This document shows positions 37,675 through 45,868 of a DNA stretch of 64,000 bases, in pieces. The number at the start of each line of letters is the position of its first letter. The first letter of the stretch is position 1. Position numbers and translations under genes: made by a program. The DNA lies in the NCBI GenBank assembly GCA_033852075.1, contig JAWSVC010000012.1, positions 152,027 through 216,026 on the forward strand. Reading direction: 5' to 3'. The notes under the pieces are model-generated. The model saw only the letters and a program-made list of their open reading frames with translations, ran no database searches and had not been told where the DNA came from. Origin of the DNA: QZLE01 sp033852075. GTDB lineage: Bacteria; Pseudomonadota; Gammaproteobacteria; QZLD01.

Positions 37675-39099
37675 ATGATGAAATGGTACGAATACATCCC
37701 TGACGGTGATTTACAGCAAATAAATAAATTCTTGGATAATTTAATGGGGCAGTCATTAGATTTTGACCATGGACAACGTGAAGAAGTTATTAAGGATCTT
37801 TTTGGCCTGATAAATATGAGTTTGGAACAAAAGAAGTCCATTATTAGTGCCTATAAAAGCTTGTCGTGTGATGAAATACATAAAATATTTGCAGAGGAAT
37901 TACTCCCAAAGGAAGAAGTGTATATAACAAATATTTTTTGCCACAAAGCTGAGGCTGCAGCCGTATCTGAATTTTTAAACAGGCAAATAGATTGGTTATT
38001 TGTTTTGGAAGTAGCGAACAGTAGGGAAGTAATAACAAAGTTTTGCTCTGCTCATGAGGAATTAGTAAATAATGATAACTTAAGATATTTTCTCGACTTG
38101 CTTGTTGATAACGATTGCGCTGATGGCTTTTTAGCAGCTTTCCATCATTTCACCAAAGAGTTTTATTACAATGATGATCTATATGAAAGAGATGTGCTTA
38201 GCGAGTATATTGCTAACTATTACTCCATAATAAGCAAAACTTGTTTAGAAGATTTAAACAGTATTTCTCCAAGAAGATTTAGCGTAAAAGGGATGGCAAT
38301 CAAAGACACTGCTAATGCATGCCAAGTGCTGTTAGAAAATCTATGCATTGAAGGAATAAACAAACGGTTTATTGAGGTTTGTTTTAGATATTATCGAAAA
38401 GAACATGCTGCCAAGAATATGAGCAAGATAAAAGCAGCTTTAGCAATTCATTGTTTATACAAAACTAAAGATATCAATAAATACCAGCAAAGAATGGCTG
38501 ATATTTTTATCGGCTCATACAATAATGTAGTCGTAGATTGTACCGCTAAAAATATTATTCAGTGCTTTGATCACTATATTAAAGTTCACCCTTTCCTTGG
38601 CAAGGAAGAGCAAAAATATATTTTGGGCAAGCTTGAATTCTTATTGAATCACTCAATAAAAAACCAAAGAGAGAAGCAAAAATTATTCTTAAAGCTTAAA
38701 AGAATGGTATGCAGCCAGGATAAAATCCTAACAGAAATCCCTGCAATAACACTGTTATTACCATTTATGCCTGAAACATATTTTCAGATAATAGAAATAG
38801 ATGATGAAAAAGCCGACAGTTTCAATCCGTCCAGAAAAACACATATTGTTTTGAAGGCTTTAGCTGGTGAAGAAAACTCTGTATTAGAACCATTAATCCA
38901 AGAGTATGTATCAAATGAAAGTTCATCTCAAAAGGATATTTACAATCTCTATTTAGTAATTTGGGGCTTGAATCAACAATTAGCAAAACATCTGCTTCAA
39001 TGCTATAAACAAAAAACAGCTAATACATTTGAACTGGAAGACTGTATTAAACTAACCATGAATAATATTGAAGACGGGATTTCAATATGCCTAAGCTAG
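37675..39099 (+). CDS. Large all-helical uncharacterised protein
   Basis: A 474-residue protein, apparently all alpha-helical, with many Leu/Ile/Lys/Glu and pairs of helices that could be HEAT-like repeats. It has no signal peptide or membrane segment. I do not recognise a family. AGAGGA precedes the ATG pair. It is the first gene under the shared motif, so it probably belongs to the same regulon as the membrane and STAND genes further on. Confidence 0.7.
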   Translation: MMKWYEYIPDGDLQQINKFLDNLMGQSLDFDHGQREEVIKDLFGLINMSLEQKKSIISAYKSLSCDEIHKIFAEELLPKEEVYITNIFCHKAEAAAVSEFLNRQIDWLFVLEVANSREVITKFCSAHEELVNNDNLRYFLDLLVDNDCADGFLAAFHHFTKEFYYNDDLYERDVLSEYIANYYSIISKTCLEDLNSISPRRFSVKGMAIKDTANACQVLLENLCIEGINKRFIEVCFRYYRKEHAAKNMSKIKAALAIHCLYKTKDINKYQQRMADIFIGSYNNVVVDCTAKNIIQCFDHYIKVHPFLGKEEQKYILGKLEFLLNHSIKNQREKQKLFLKLKRMVCSQDKILTEIPAITLLLPFMPETYFQIIEIDDEKADSFNPSRKTHIVLKALAGEENSVLEPLIQEYVSNESSSQKDIYNLYLVIWGLNQQLAKHLLQCYKQKTANTFELEDCIKLTMNNIEDGISICLS

Positions 39100-39170
39100 C
39101 TAGCCGACCAGTGGCTATTCAAGCTAAAGCTAGTAAAAGTTGATAAAAAAATAGCAGCATGTGAGTATTT

Positions 39171-39647
39171 ATGATGAATAGAAAACTAGTAGTGCTAGAT
39201 ATCGATGAGACTCTTGTTCATGCCTGTAACGAGTGGATTGGGCATTCGTGCGCATTTACTGCATCAAATTATATGGTACACATAAGGCCTGGAGCGCAAG
39301 ATTTCCTAGACCTCCTTTTTGAAAGATATGATGTATCTATATGGACTGCTTCAGCAGGGCAATATTTATCTGAGGTAGTGAAAAAGCTATTTGCTGGTAG
39401 ATCACTCCGGTTTATTTGGGATCGTACATACTGTGATATAGAAACAGATGAAAACGGTTATAGTCAATTTATAAAAAATTTGTCTAGGCTAGATAAAGCC
39501 GGATTTGATGAATATTTAATAATTGACGATAGACCGGAAAATATTAGGCCTACAGATGATAATGTAATTGCTGTGACACCTTACTATGGATCTCTTGATG
39601 ACACAGAACTTTCCAGGCTGACCAAATATTTATTGGCCATGCTTTAA
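39171..39647 (+). CDS. FCP1/NIF-type HAD phosphatase
   Basis: The 158-residue protein carries the HAD motif I as LDIDETLVHA (DxDxT form, first Asp the nucleophile). IWTASAGQYLSEVV is motif II (Thr, normally followed by Ala/Ser). LIIDDRPENI is motif III/IV. This form is typical of the NLI-interacting factor/CTD-phosphatase group that acts on phosphoserine peptides, a group commoner in eukaryotes but also found in bacteria. A protein phosphatase role is plausible but the substrate is unknown. It lies about 70 bases after the helical-protein gene on the same strand, so both may be on one transcript. Confidence 0.8.
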   Translation: MMNRKLVVLDIDETLVHACNEWIGHSCAFTASNYMVHIRPGAQDFLDLLFERYDVSIWTASAGQYLSEVVKKLFAGRSLRFIWDRTYCDIETDENGYSQFIKNLSRLDKAGFDEYLIIDDRPENIRPTDDNVIAVTPYYGSLDDTELSRLTKYLLAML

Positions 39648-39854
39648 GTGAATTCATTAGGGATGGTGATTAACTGAAGCTCTTCATTTTCAATAGAAGC
39701 AAAGCTAAGTCCATAGGTTTTGCAGTATTTATTTGCCATGAATGCACAGGAATCAAGGCAAATAACATCGACAAACTTAGTTGGTTCATCAAGGGCTTGG
39801 TTTTCAATAAGGATTTTTACCAAACTAATTACATATAAAATTTTTACTCCCAAT

Positions 39855-39898
39855 GTTATTTTCTCGATTTTTCGCAGTTACTACTTTTGACAGCAAAT
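39855..39898 (+). promoter_or_regulatory. Shared promoter-like motif, copy B
   Basis: GTTATTTT (39855-39862), 12 bases, CAGTTAC (39875-39881) and AGCAAAT (39892-39898). It ends 27 bases before the ATG at 39926. It is nearly identical to copy E, which precedes a paralogous gene. Confidence 0.75.
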
Positions 39899-39925
39899 CA
39901 AAACCATAACCAAGAGGAAAAAACA

Positions 39926-40900
39926 ATGAGTAAAATAATCAAAACACTTGTTTATATCGGGCTAATTACGCTAATAGTTATAAGTTTTTATTACGAATAT
40001 CTTGCCTACACAAAACTGCTAGATAAGTTAGTGGTTTCTGATGCTGACTGGATCTGGGCAGTAACAGTAGCTTTATCATTCAGTATCGGAAAGATTATTA
40101 TTTTTAAATCAATAATTGATTCAAAGTCAAAGCATTTCCTTTATTTATGGAAATCATATGTAACGGTAGCCCTGTTAGTTGTTAACTCGTTTATTTGCAC
40201 ATTTGCAGTTGTGAGCCTTAGTTTAGAATCAACTGTGGTTGATAAAGTTGCACAAGAGCAAAGAATTGACCATAACAAAAACTATAAATCAAAAGAACAT
40301 TTGATACTTAAAAAATATGGAACAGAAAGAACCAATCTATCAGCAGAGTTTGAGCAGAAAAGACTTGCCCTTGTAGCAGATTTTCAGGCTGATATTAATA
40401 AATACCATGCAGCTATTAAGGAAGAGCGCCAGGTTAAAAGTTCTTTTGCTGGTTATTTTAAAAAAACAAGTATATATAACATTGTTGAAAGGCTGGAAGA
40501 TGCAATACAAAGAAAAGAGCAAGCGTTGAATGATATGCATAAATGGCAAATTAATAAAATCAATGAGCTTAATGATATGCAGAATGCTGAGCTTATGTGG
40601 CTTTCTGAGAAATTCCTGAAAGGATATAGCGATATGGTAAGTTCATCTGAAGCGGAAACTGTTAAAGGGCTTGTGCTTGAGTCTTTAGTTGATTTGGTTC
40701 AAAGAGCTTTTAATCAAATTAACGCTGACAAGAAGCCATATCGCATAGCGATAATCATGACCTTATCACTTGTGATAGCAATATTAATTGAGCTACTTAT
40801 ATATGCAGCACTGAAGTACATTCTAATAAGAAATAAAAAAGATGAAATTGCATGTGCAAACCAAGGTGCAGTATCAAACGAAGTTAATGAAACTGCATAA
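39926..40900 (+). CDS. Membrane protein with long coiled coil (paralogue 1)
   Basis: The 324-residue protein has three N-terminal hydrophobic segments (about 5-25, 40-60 and 78-100), a charged coiled-coil region (about 105-250) and a fourth hydrophobic segment (about 275-300). The ATG at 39926 is preferred to an upstream in-frame start, because AAGAGGAAA precedes it and it aligns with the start of the paralogue at 51971 (shared LWKSY.V.LLV.NSFIC.FAV). Function is unknown. The layout suggests a membrane scaffold with a cytoplasmic or periplasmic rod. It is preceded by motif copy B, and its 3' end is duplicated downstream at 41773. Confidence 0.75.
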   Translation: MSKIIKTLVYIGLITLIVISFYYEYLAYTKLLDKLVVSDADWIWAVTVALSFSIGKIIIFKSIIDSKSKHFLYLWKSYVTVALLVVNSFICTFAVVSLSLESTVVDKVAQEQRIDHNKNYKSKEHLILKKYGTERTNLSAEFEQKRLALVADFQADINKYHAAIKEERQVKSSFAGYFKKTSIYNIVERLEDAIQRKEQALNDMHKWQINKINELNDMQNAELMWLSEKFLKGYSDMVSSSEAETVKGLVLESLVDLVQRAFNQINADKKPYRIAIIMTLSLVIAILIELLIYAALKYILIRNKKDEIACANQGAVSNEVNETA

Positions 40901-41068
40901 GTAACTGAATTGCCATTTCAGACATGAACTAATAGTTTCCTCCTTCCCTATTTTTCGTGTCTGAGGTGGCCGTTGTAAAACCGCTACTGTCAGAATCGGT
41001 GATAATCCTAACAGATAAATCAATTAAGTATTTACAAAATCATTTTAAAACTTTTTTACCCTTCCGAA

Positions 41069-41111
41069 GTTATTTTACGATTAATTCACAGTTACTACCT
41101 ATATAGCAAAT
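41069..41111 (+). promoter_or_regulatory. Shared promoter-like motif, copy C
   Basis: GTTATTTT (41069-41076), 12 bases, CAGTTAC (41089-41095) and AGCAAAT (41105-41111). It ends 31 bases before the damaged ExbB-like gene at 41143. It arose with copy D by the local tandem duplication. Confidence 0.7.
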
Positions 41112-41142
41112 CAACAACATCACTAACAAAGAGAGGTTCACT

Positions 41143-41604
41143 ATGGCTTATTATTCATACTTTGCTTACGCAGTAATGATGATCACATTATTGTTGGCAA
41201 TTAAGTACTGTCTTGAAGGCTTTTATCTGCGAAACCAAGAGCAAACATTAGGTATTTTCAAATCACAGCTACGACTGCTCCTAAAACTATCATATATAAA
41301 GTACATTGCTCTGGTTGTGCAGCTATGTTTTACCGTGTTATCAATCATGTGTTTTTACTATATCTTTTTAACAACAGGGGACATAAATGCAATGTGTCAG
41401 GCTGCTTCAGTTGGTCTTGGCACAACAGCGATTGGAGCACTAATTATTGTGGTTAGCAAGCTGATGATAGACAGAGTGCTATTGCCTCATTCTATTGAAA
41501 ATCTGGTTAAGTATGAGTTTAAATTAAGGGCCCTTAACAGTAAAACAAACGACAGTAAAAATCTTACTAGGGGCACATATGAACGAATTAAAATACCTAG
41601 TTGA
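41143..41604 (+). pseudogene. Damaged ExbB/TolQ-like gene copy
   Basis: The reading frame encodes 153 residues whose first 32 match the intact ExbB-like protein at 42112. About 44 residues of the cytoplasmic loop are then missing, and IAPAMG, the start of the second membrane helix, is changed to IALVVQ. The stop codon is shifted so the C-terminus reads into the next gene start. It keeps its motif (copy C) and ribosome site, so it may still be expressed. I judge it a relic, though a regulatory short form cannot be excluded. Confidence 0.7.
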
Positions 41605-41870
41605 GGAAAGTATGGCTGGTATAGCAGCTATAATCTTGTCAATCGTAACAATCGAGTCCTACGGGGTTTGTGCTCGCAATAGTTGTAATGCCTTTCTTGT
41701 TTCTCAGGCTAACGGCAAAGGGTTTTAATTTAAGAACTGGCAACTATCCAAATCAAAACTGGATATGCAATTATGCAGCACTGAAGTACATTCTAATAAG
41801 AAATAAAAAAGATGAAACTGCATGTGCAAACCAAGGCGCAGTATCAAGCGAAGTTAATGAAGCTGCATAA
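41579..41870 (+). pseudogene. Mosaic remnant of three genes
   Basis: From 41579 the DNA begins like the ExbD-like gene (MNELKYLVEES) for about 33 bases. It then switches to a stretch matching the polytopic membrane-protein gene of the second operon. It starts MAGIA (as near 53655), then continues with VTIESYGVCARNSCNAFLVS, comparable to 53834-53975. It next joins a copy of the 3' end of the coiled-coil membrane gene (41773 on). The frame is broken. This shows recombination between the two operons. Confidence 0.75.
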
Positions 41871-42037
41871 GTAACTGAATTGCCATTTCAGACATGAACT
41901 AATAGTTTCCTCCTTCCCTATTGTTCGTGTTTGAAGTGGTATCTGTAAAATACAACTGTCAGGCTGGGAGCTAAGCCTAAACAGATCAGTTATTTAAGTA
42001 TTCATAAATCAATTATTCAACTTTTTTACCTAACAAA

Positions 42038-42080
42038 GTTATTTTTTCCATTTTTCACAGTTACTACTTATATAGCAAAT
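42038..42080 (+). promoter_or_regulatory. Shared promoter-like motif, copy D
   Basis: GTTATTTT (42038-42045), 12 bases, CAGTTAC (42058-42064) and AGCAAAT (42074-42080). It ends 31 bases before the intact ExbB-like gene and would drive the ExbB-ExbD-TonB-like genes. Confidence 0.75.
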
Positions 42081-42111
42081 CAACAACATCACTAACAAAG
42101 AGAGGTTCACT

Positions 42112-42663
42112 ATGGCTTATTATTCATACTTTGCTTACGCAGTAATGATGATCACATTATTTTTGGCAATTAAATACTGTGTTGAAGGCTTTTATCTGCG
42201 CAATCAATTGCATAGAGAGTTTACGCTATTCGAGAAAGTGTTGTCTTCAGAATACAAGGTGAAGCCCACTGATTTTATTAGCATCTCTTTAAGGTACTAC
42301 AATAATTACACTAACAAAAAAAGACAGCTTTCCTTAAAAGAGCAAACAGCGGGTATTTTCAATTCGCTGCTACTAAAGCTATCATCGATAAAGTCTATCG
42401 CTCCGGCCATGGGGCTATGTTTTACCGTGTTATCAATTATGTGTTCTTTCCATATCTTTTCAACAACAGGGGATATAAAGGCAATGTTTCAGGCTGCTTC
42501 AGTTGGTCTGGGAACAACAGCGATTGGCGCACTAATTATTGTAGTTAGCAAACTGATGATAGACAGAGTGCTATTACCACTTTCTATTGAAACCCTGCAC
42601 GAGTTTGAGTCTCAAGTAAGGGCTCTTAACCGTAAAACAAACGACACAAAAAAATCTAACTAA
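42112..42663 (+). CDS. MotA/TolQ/ExbB-like proton channel protein
   Basis: This 183-residue inner-membrane protein has TM1 at about 4-29, a cytoplasmic loop, TM2 starting IAPAMGLCFTVLSIM (about 96-115) and TM3 VGLGTTAIGALIIVVSKL (about 131-148). The order and the Pro-x-x-Gly and Thr-Thr positions resemble ExbB/TolQ, where TM2 begins IAP-LGLLGTV and TM3 has ALxTTAxGL. The family forms a pentameric channel around an ExbD/TolR dimer and uses proton flow to do work in the envelope. An ExbD-like gene follows 10 bases later. It is shorter than most family members. No TonB-dependent receptor or Tol gene is near. Confidence 0.7.
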   Translation: MAYYSYFAYAVMMITLFLAIKYCVEGFYLRNQLHREFTLFEKVLSSEYKVKPTDFISISLRYYNNYTNKKRQLSLKEQTAGIFNSLLLKLSSIKSIAPAMGLCFTVLSIMCSFHIFSTTGDIKAMFQAASVGLGTTAIGALIIVVSKLMIDRVLLPLSIETLHEFESQVRALNRKTNDTKKSN

Positions 42664-42673
42664 GGGGGCTCAG

Positions 42674-43069
42674 ATGAACGAACTAAAACATCTGGTGGAG
42701 GAAAGTAGTGATGAGGTTTGGTTGTTCGCAGATCTCTTTGCATCGCTACTCATGACCATTGTATTGCTTGTAAATGCTCATACCGCCGTTACAAATCCAA
42801 AAAATGTATCTGAAAATGGTGTGAGTAATGATAAGACCAGGCTCGTTTATTTGGTTGATGAAAACAGGGTTGCGCTCGATACAAATTTTGGAGCACCTGT
42901 TGCTATTGATACGGCAATCAAAGAGCTTAAGCAGGCCAAAGCACATGTAGAGCTGGTTGCTTCTGATAAAAATAATGGCAAACAACTATTTGCCGTATTT
43001 AGCCATTTTGAAGAAGCAAAGATTAATTACAGTTTTGCACTTAATAACCAAACCGAAAAGGAGTTATAA
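42674..43069 (+). CDS. ExbD/TolR-like protein
   Basis: The 131-residue protein has a short cytoplasmic N-terminus and one TM (about 16-37, WLFADLFASLLMTIVLLV) with an Asp at position 20, like the proton-carrying Asp of ExbD/TolR. A periplasmic domain follows. The latter reads VYLVDENRVALD...VELVASDKNNGKQLFAVF, resembling the ExbD pattern VxxDxxGxxxLN...VxIxADKxxxYGxVxxVM. It should pair with the upstream ExbB-like channel. Spacing of 10 bases, and a TonB-like gene whose ATG falls just after its stop, indicate one operon. Confidence 0.7.
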   Translation: MNELKHLVEESSDEVWLFADLFASLLMTIVLLVNAHTAVTNPKNVSENGVSNDKTRLVYLVDENRVALDTNFGAPVAIDTAIKELKQAKAHVELVASDKNNGKQLFAVFSHFEEAKINYSFALNNQTEKEL

Positions 43070-43070
43070 A

Positions 43071-43874
43071 ATGCGCACGAAAAACAACAAATCATTTTGG
43101 TTGGCACTGTTATTCATATTGCCATTGGTATTGCTGGTGTATGAAAATCTGGCAAAGCAGAATAACCACCCATCTCTGGTGGGAGGAATTAAGCAGCTTT
43201 TTTCATCAGATGAAAAGCAGGTTCTGCCAGAGCAATCTGCCAAGGTTGAATCTGCTAAGAAGAAAAAAGTAATAAATAAGCTAAGCATTAAATCAGTATC
43301 AAAATCAAAAGAAGTCCAAGAGAAGAAGCAAGACCAACGCATGAAGTCTGCTCAGATAAAAAAGAAAGATAGCGGTAACAAAAAAGCACCGAAGGAAAAG
43401 TCTATGGTAGAAGGTACTAACTCCAAAGGCAAACTAAAGCTCCCAAACATGATAATTGATGTAGAGGATGAGATTAGTGAACCTTTACTGGTGTCTTTGC
43501 TGCTGAATAATAAAGCTGAGCTGATAGCTCACTCTAAAAAAGGGGGGGTATATAGGTTCGAGCTCGAAGGCAACAAAATAACTTCAGGGAGGTTCCGTGG
43601 GGTTTATGATTATAAAAACATCTCTGATGGCGTACTAGCCCTACCAGAGCATTGGAGGTCAAAATTACAGAACCATTATGAATTAGCATCGCTTTCAGAC
43701 AGCACGCCAACCATAGAGCTAAGACTTGCTAAGAATACATATAAGGAGCTTGTAAGCCAGCAAATCGAAGCCCAGTCATCCTCAAGCACACCTATTACCG
43801 CAACAATATTTGGGCTGAGCCTAGGTAAAGATGGCATTGCCAGCTTTAGTCTGAAAGAGGTAAAAAAGCTATAA
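43071..43874 (+). CDS. TonB/TolA-like membrane-anchored periplasmic protein
   Basis: The 267-residue protein has an N-terminal membrane anchor (about 8-27, FWLALLFILPLVLLVYENL). A Lys-rich extended region follows (about 60-135, with repeated KKK and SKSKEVQEKKQ), and then a folded C-terminal domain of about 125 residues. This is the general plan of TonB/TolA energy transducers, and it directly follows ExbB/ExbD-like genes. The C-terminal domain does not show a TonB motif that I recognise, so the partner may be unlike TonB receptors. The ATG at 43071 has AAGGAG 8 bases upstream. A hairpin terminator follows. Confidence 0.55.
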   Translation: MRTKNNKSFWLALLFILPLVLLVYENLAKQNNHPSLVGGIKQLFSSDEKQVLPEQSAKVESAKKKKVINKLSIKSVSKSKEVQEKKQDQRMKSAQIKKKDSGNKKAPKEKSMVEGTNSKGKLKLPNMIIDVEDEISEPLLVSLLLNNKAELIAHSKKGGVYRFELEGNKITSGRFRGVYDYKNISDGVLALPEHWRSKLQNHYELASLSDSTPTIELRLAKNTYKELVSQQIEAQSSSSTPITATIFGLSLGKDGIASFSLKEVKKL

Positions 43875-43884
43875 AATTTAGTTG

Positions 43885-43921
43885 ATGAGAGGGTGCAATG
43901 CTCTCTCATTGTGTTTTTTTA
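43885..43921 (+). terminator. Rho-independent terminator after the TonB-like gene
   Basis: ATGAGAG (43885-43891) and CTCTCAT (43903-43909) form the stem, and TGTGTTTTTTT follows. It begins 10 bases after the stop codon and ends the ExbB-ExbD-TonB-like transcript. Confidence 0.75.
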
Positions 43922-44106
43922 TATTGCGCTAATTATCTGGAATGTCGAATAAAAACAGAAGCATAGTTTTGTGTTATAGCCTATAAATTCTTGCGCAAAG
44001 TAAAAAAATATAATTATTTGTTATTTTTCAGAAAAAACGACGTTTTTATTAGTAAGAGAGGGCAACAGTCCTTTTAATTTTAACTCAACACCGTGAGGTA
44101 ACCATT

Positions 44107-45072
44107 ATGAAGATGATAAAGAAAACTATACGCTCGGTTCTTGCAGCTGTATTTGTATTGGTTGTTGCTTGTACAACAAGCTATGCAAACTCAGCCATCG
44201 TGGTCAAAAACAAACCGCTTGAACCAAGCCAGGTTGGCGAAAAACACTTGGATGTTCTTTCAGGTATGAAGCATTCTCTAGCTGAGCGCCTTAAAGCATA
44301 TGAGCAATATGTGCAGGCAACAAGTGGTCAACAAGAAAGATTGGCAAAATGCACCAGCGGGGTTTGTCAAATGGCTGAGCTTAAGAAAGGCGCTGAAGCT
44401 AATACTCTGTATGGAAAAGCGATGCATAAGCACGCTCAAGAAGTTAGAGCTCTTGAGGAGAAAACTGATTTCATTGCCAAATCCATGGAACAGAAAGCTG
44501 ATGAATATTATGAAAACTTCGATCGTAAGCGATCTGAACTTATCAATGGATATGAACAAGTTGCTCCTCTGATTCAAAGCGTTGTTGATAATCCGGATAT
44601 TAAAAATGCTGAAGATTTGAGTTCACTGAGCAGTGACCAGCGCTTTCAGTTGGAAAAGTACGCAATTGAGTTTAACAAGAGCGTCTTTGATCTGGACATT
44701 ATGATGAAAGAGATAGTGACAATTGATAACACAGCCAAGGTGTTTGCTAAGTCAACTGATTCAATTCATGGTTATGGCAATGACTCAGAAATTTACGGAG
44801 ATAAGCTATTAGCTGCCGCTTTTCAACAGCAGAGACAAATTGATTTTGTTAGGATGCATGATTGGGCAAGACTGGCGGATGATGATTTCAATGAGATGTA
44901 TACATCTATCAATGATGCGCCCCAAGGGATAGCGATGCTTGATGTTAAAGTTTCAGCATGGGTTCCAAAATCAGATCAAGAGGGTTATAAATCACCGAAA
45001 GGTTCAGGACTTGGGTATATCTTCGATGCCGGATCAATTGTGGAACGTATTAAAAAATTCAAAAGAGATTAA
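44107..45072 (+). CDS. Exported coiled-coil protein, possible lipoprotein
   Basis: The 321-residue protein has a signal peptide with a lipobox-like VVAC ending at Cys22 (MKMIKKTIRSVLAAVFVLVV then AC). Ordinary signal peptidase I cleavage after SYA is the alternative. The mature part is helical with coiled-coil stretches (about 60-150) and one Cys pair (CTSGVCQ). It is probably periplasmic or outer-membrane anchored. No family was recognised. It begins a new unit after the terminator at 43885. A degraded GTTATTTT copy at 44020 without the matching second half may be a relic of the shared motif. Confidence 0.65.
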   Translation: MKMIKKTIRSVLAAVFVLVVACTTSYANSAIVVKNKPLEPSQVGEKHLDVLSGMKHSLAERLKAYEQYVQATSGQQERLAKCTSGVCQMAELKKGAEANTLYGKAMHKHAQEVRALEEKTDFIAKSMEQKADEYYENFDRKRSELINGYEQVAPLIQSVVDNPDIKNAEDLSSLSSDQRFQLEKYAIEFNKSVFDLDIMMKEIVTIDNTAKVFAKSTDSIHGYGNDSEIYGDKLLAAAFQQQRQIDFVRMHDWARLADDDFNEMYTSINDAPQGIAMLDVKVSAWVPKSDQEGYKSPKGSGLGYIFDAGSIVERIKKFKRD

Positions 45073-45080
45073 GCATGCAC

Positions 45081-45110
45081 AACATGGAAGGGAGTCTTCC
45101 CTTCCATGTT
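45081..45110 (+). other. Perfect 12-bp-stem hairpin between two genes
   Basis: AACATGGAAGGG (45081-45092) and CCCTTCCATGTT (45099-45110) flank a 6-base loop just after the stop codon at 45072. There is no T-run, so it is more likely an RNA-stabilising or attenuating hairpin than a terminator. Confidence 0.6.
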
Positions 45111-45145
45111 AATTCAACTGATTAAAACAAACCGAGGTAAGAAAA

Positions 45146-45379
45146 ATGAAGATTTCAAAAAATAAGCAGATACTGCCTGTGTTTATAGCAGGTTTTATCC
45201 TGGTGGCGGCAACGTTAGTGCTGCTGTTATCGAGTGGATATACCATAACTGGTAAAAGGCAGGTTCCATTAACAGAAAAGCAGACAATTGAGAAAATGAT
45301 CCATGGAATTGATCGCGATATTCAGCGCATTAATGAGATGAAGCAATCTCGTAACACCGGAAAAGGAGCATCACTATGA
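45146..45379 (+). CDS. Small single-pass membrane protein
   Basis: A 77-residue protein with one hydrophobic segment (about 10-31, LPVFIAGFILVAATLVLLLS) and a charged helical tail. It overlaps the next gene by 4 bases (ATGA), so the two are translationally coupled. No family was recognised. Its position among envelope genes suggests an accessory subunit. Confidence 0.6.
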   Translation: MKISKNKQILPVFIAGFILVAATLVLLLSSGYTITGKRQVPLTEKQTIEKMIHGIDRDIQRINEMKQSRNTGKGASL

Positions 45380-45735
45380 TAAACAAAACCTTACTACTAA
45401 TGGCCTTAGTAGCTTCGTTATCACTTAGCAATATAGTGGAAGCTAAAGAATCATCTTATGATCATTGGATAGCCGCTGCAAAGCGCCTTGATAACAAGAC
45501 CGAGTCAATCTCTCAAACAACTGAACACAGTGAGCAGTTAGAGAAAGATCAAAGTCAAGAAATCGAGCGGCCAGTTGAATCAAGTGACTCACAAGCTGAA
45601 CCAGAGCAACTGAGCCATGAACAGCTGGTTAAGAAGTTAGCTGACCAAAAGCCTAACATCTATGATACTAACTCTTCACTAAAGGCAGCTTCAGCTGAAC
45701 TGATGAAGGCATTTGCAAAGGAAGAAAAACAATAA
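45376..45735 (+). CDS. Small exported acidic protein
   Basis: A 119-residue protein with an N-terminal signal peptide (about 1-23, cleavage likely after VEA) and a Glu/Gln/Ser-rich, probably disordered middle. A short C-terminal helix (LKAASAELMKAFAKEE) completes it. It is periplasmic by prediction and coupled to the upstream membrane-protein gene. Function unknown. A strong terminator follows 20 bases after the stop. Confidence 0.6.
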   Translation: MINKTLLLMALVASLSLSNIVEAKESSYDHWIAAAKRLDNKTESISQTTEHSEQLEKDQSQEIERPVESSDSQAEPEQLSHEQLVKKLADQKPNIYDTNSSLKAASAELMKAFAKEEKQ

Positions 45736-45756
45736 CGAAGGCTTTGCACTTTTAAC

Positions 45757-45785
45757 GGGGAGGGCAACCTCCCCAAATTTTTAAT
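45757..45785 (+). terminator. Rho-independent terminator
   Basis: GGGGAGG (45757-45763) and CCTCCCC (45768-45774) enclose a GCAA tetraloop, followed by AAATTTTT. It separates the small envelope genes from the first giant STAND gene, which therefore needs its own promoter or read-through. Confidence 0.8.
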
Positions 45786-45868
45786 TATCCCTATTTAATA
45801 ATTTGCAGATAGCCTGTATAACATTAACTTAAATGGTATGGGACTTATTATTTTCAGGAGCATTTTAG

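Larger units (their letters stand above)
40803..42709 (+). repeat. Tandem duplication of about 0.97 kb
   Basis: The end of the coiled-coil membrane gene, the following spacer, motif copy C and the start of an ExbB-like gene (from 40803) recur from 41773 with an offset of about 970 bases. The two units share long near-identical stretches, for example the ATGCAGCACTGAAG start and the ExbB-like first 30 codons. Unit 1 has an internal deletion and a foreign 3' insert. Unit 2 is intact and leads into the ExbD-like gene. Confidence 0.85.

Noticed and set aside
39644..39853. Minus-strand ORF of 69 residues between the phosphatase gene and motif copy B
   Set aside because: It has only a TTG start without a ribosome site, it overlaps the phosphatase stop codon, and it abuts the motif. 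Composition is not clearly non-coding, so it could be a gene remnant, but there is not enough support to list it.
41670..41870. 66-residue plus-strand ORF
   Set aside because: It is made of out-of-frame pieces of the membrane-protein gene joined to a copied 3' end of the coiled-coil gene, so it is part of the mosaic relic and not a gene.
42112..43069. Zorya system (ZorA/ZorB)
   Set aside because: The ExbB-like protein is short and lacks the long ZorA tail, the ExbD-like protein lacks a recognisable peptidoglycan-binding OmpA domain, and no ZorC/D/E genes are present.
42957..43070. Longer start for the TonB-like protein, overlapping the ExbD-like gene
   Set aside because: AAGGAG is correctly placed for the ATG at 43071, and the extra N-terminal residues would precede the membrane anchor without family support.
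44020..44055. Possible sixth copy of the shared promoter motif before the gene at 44107
   Set aside because: GTTATTTT is present, but at the right distance the sequence is ACGTTTT rather than CAGTTAC and the third block does not line up. It was kept only as a note.
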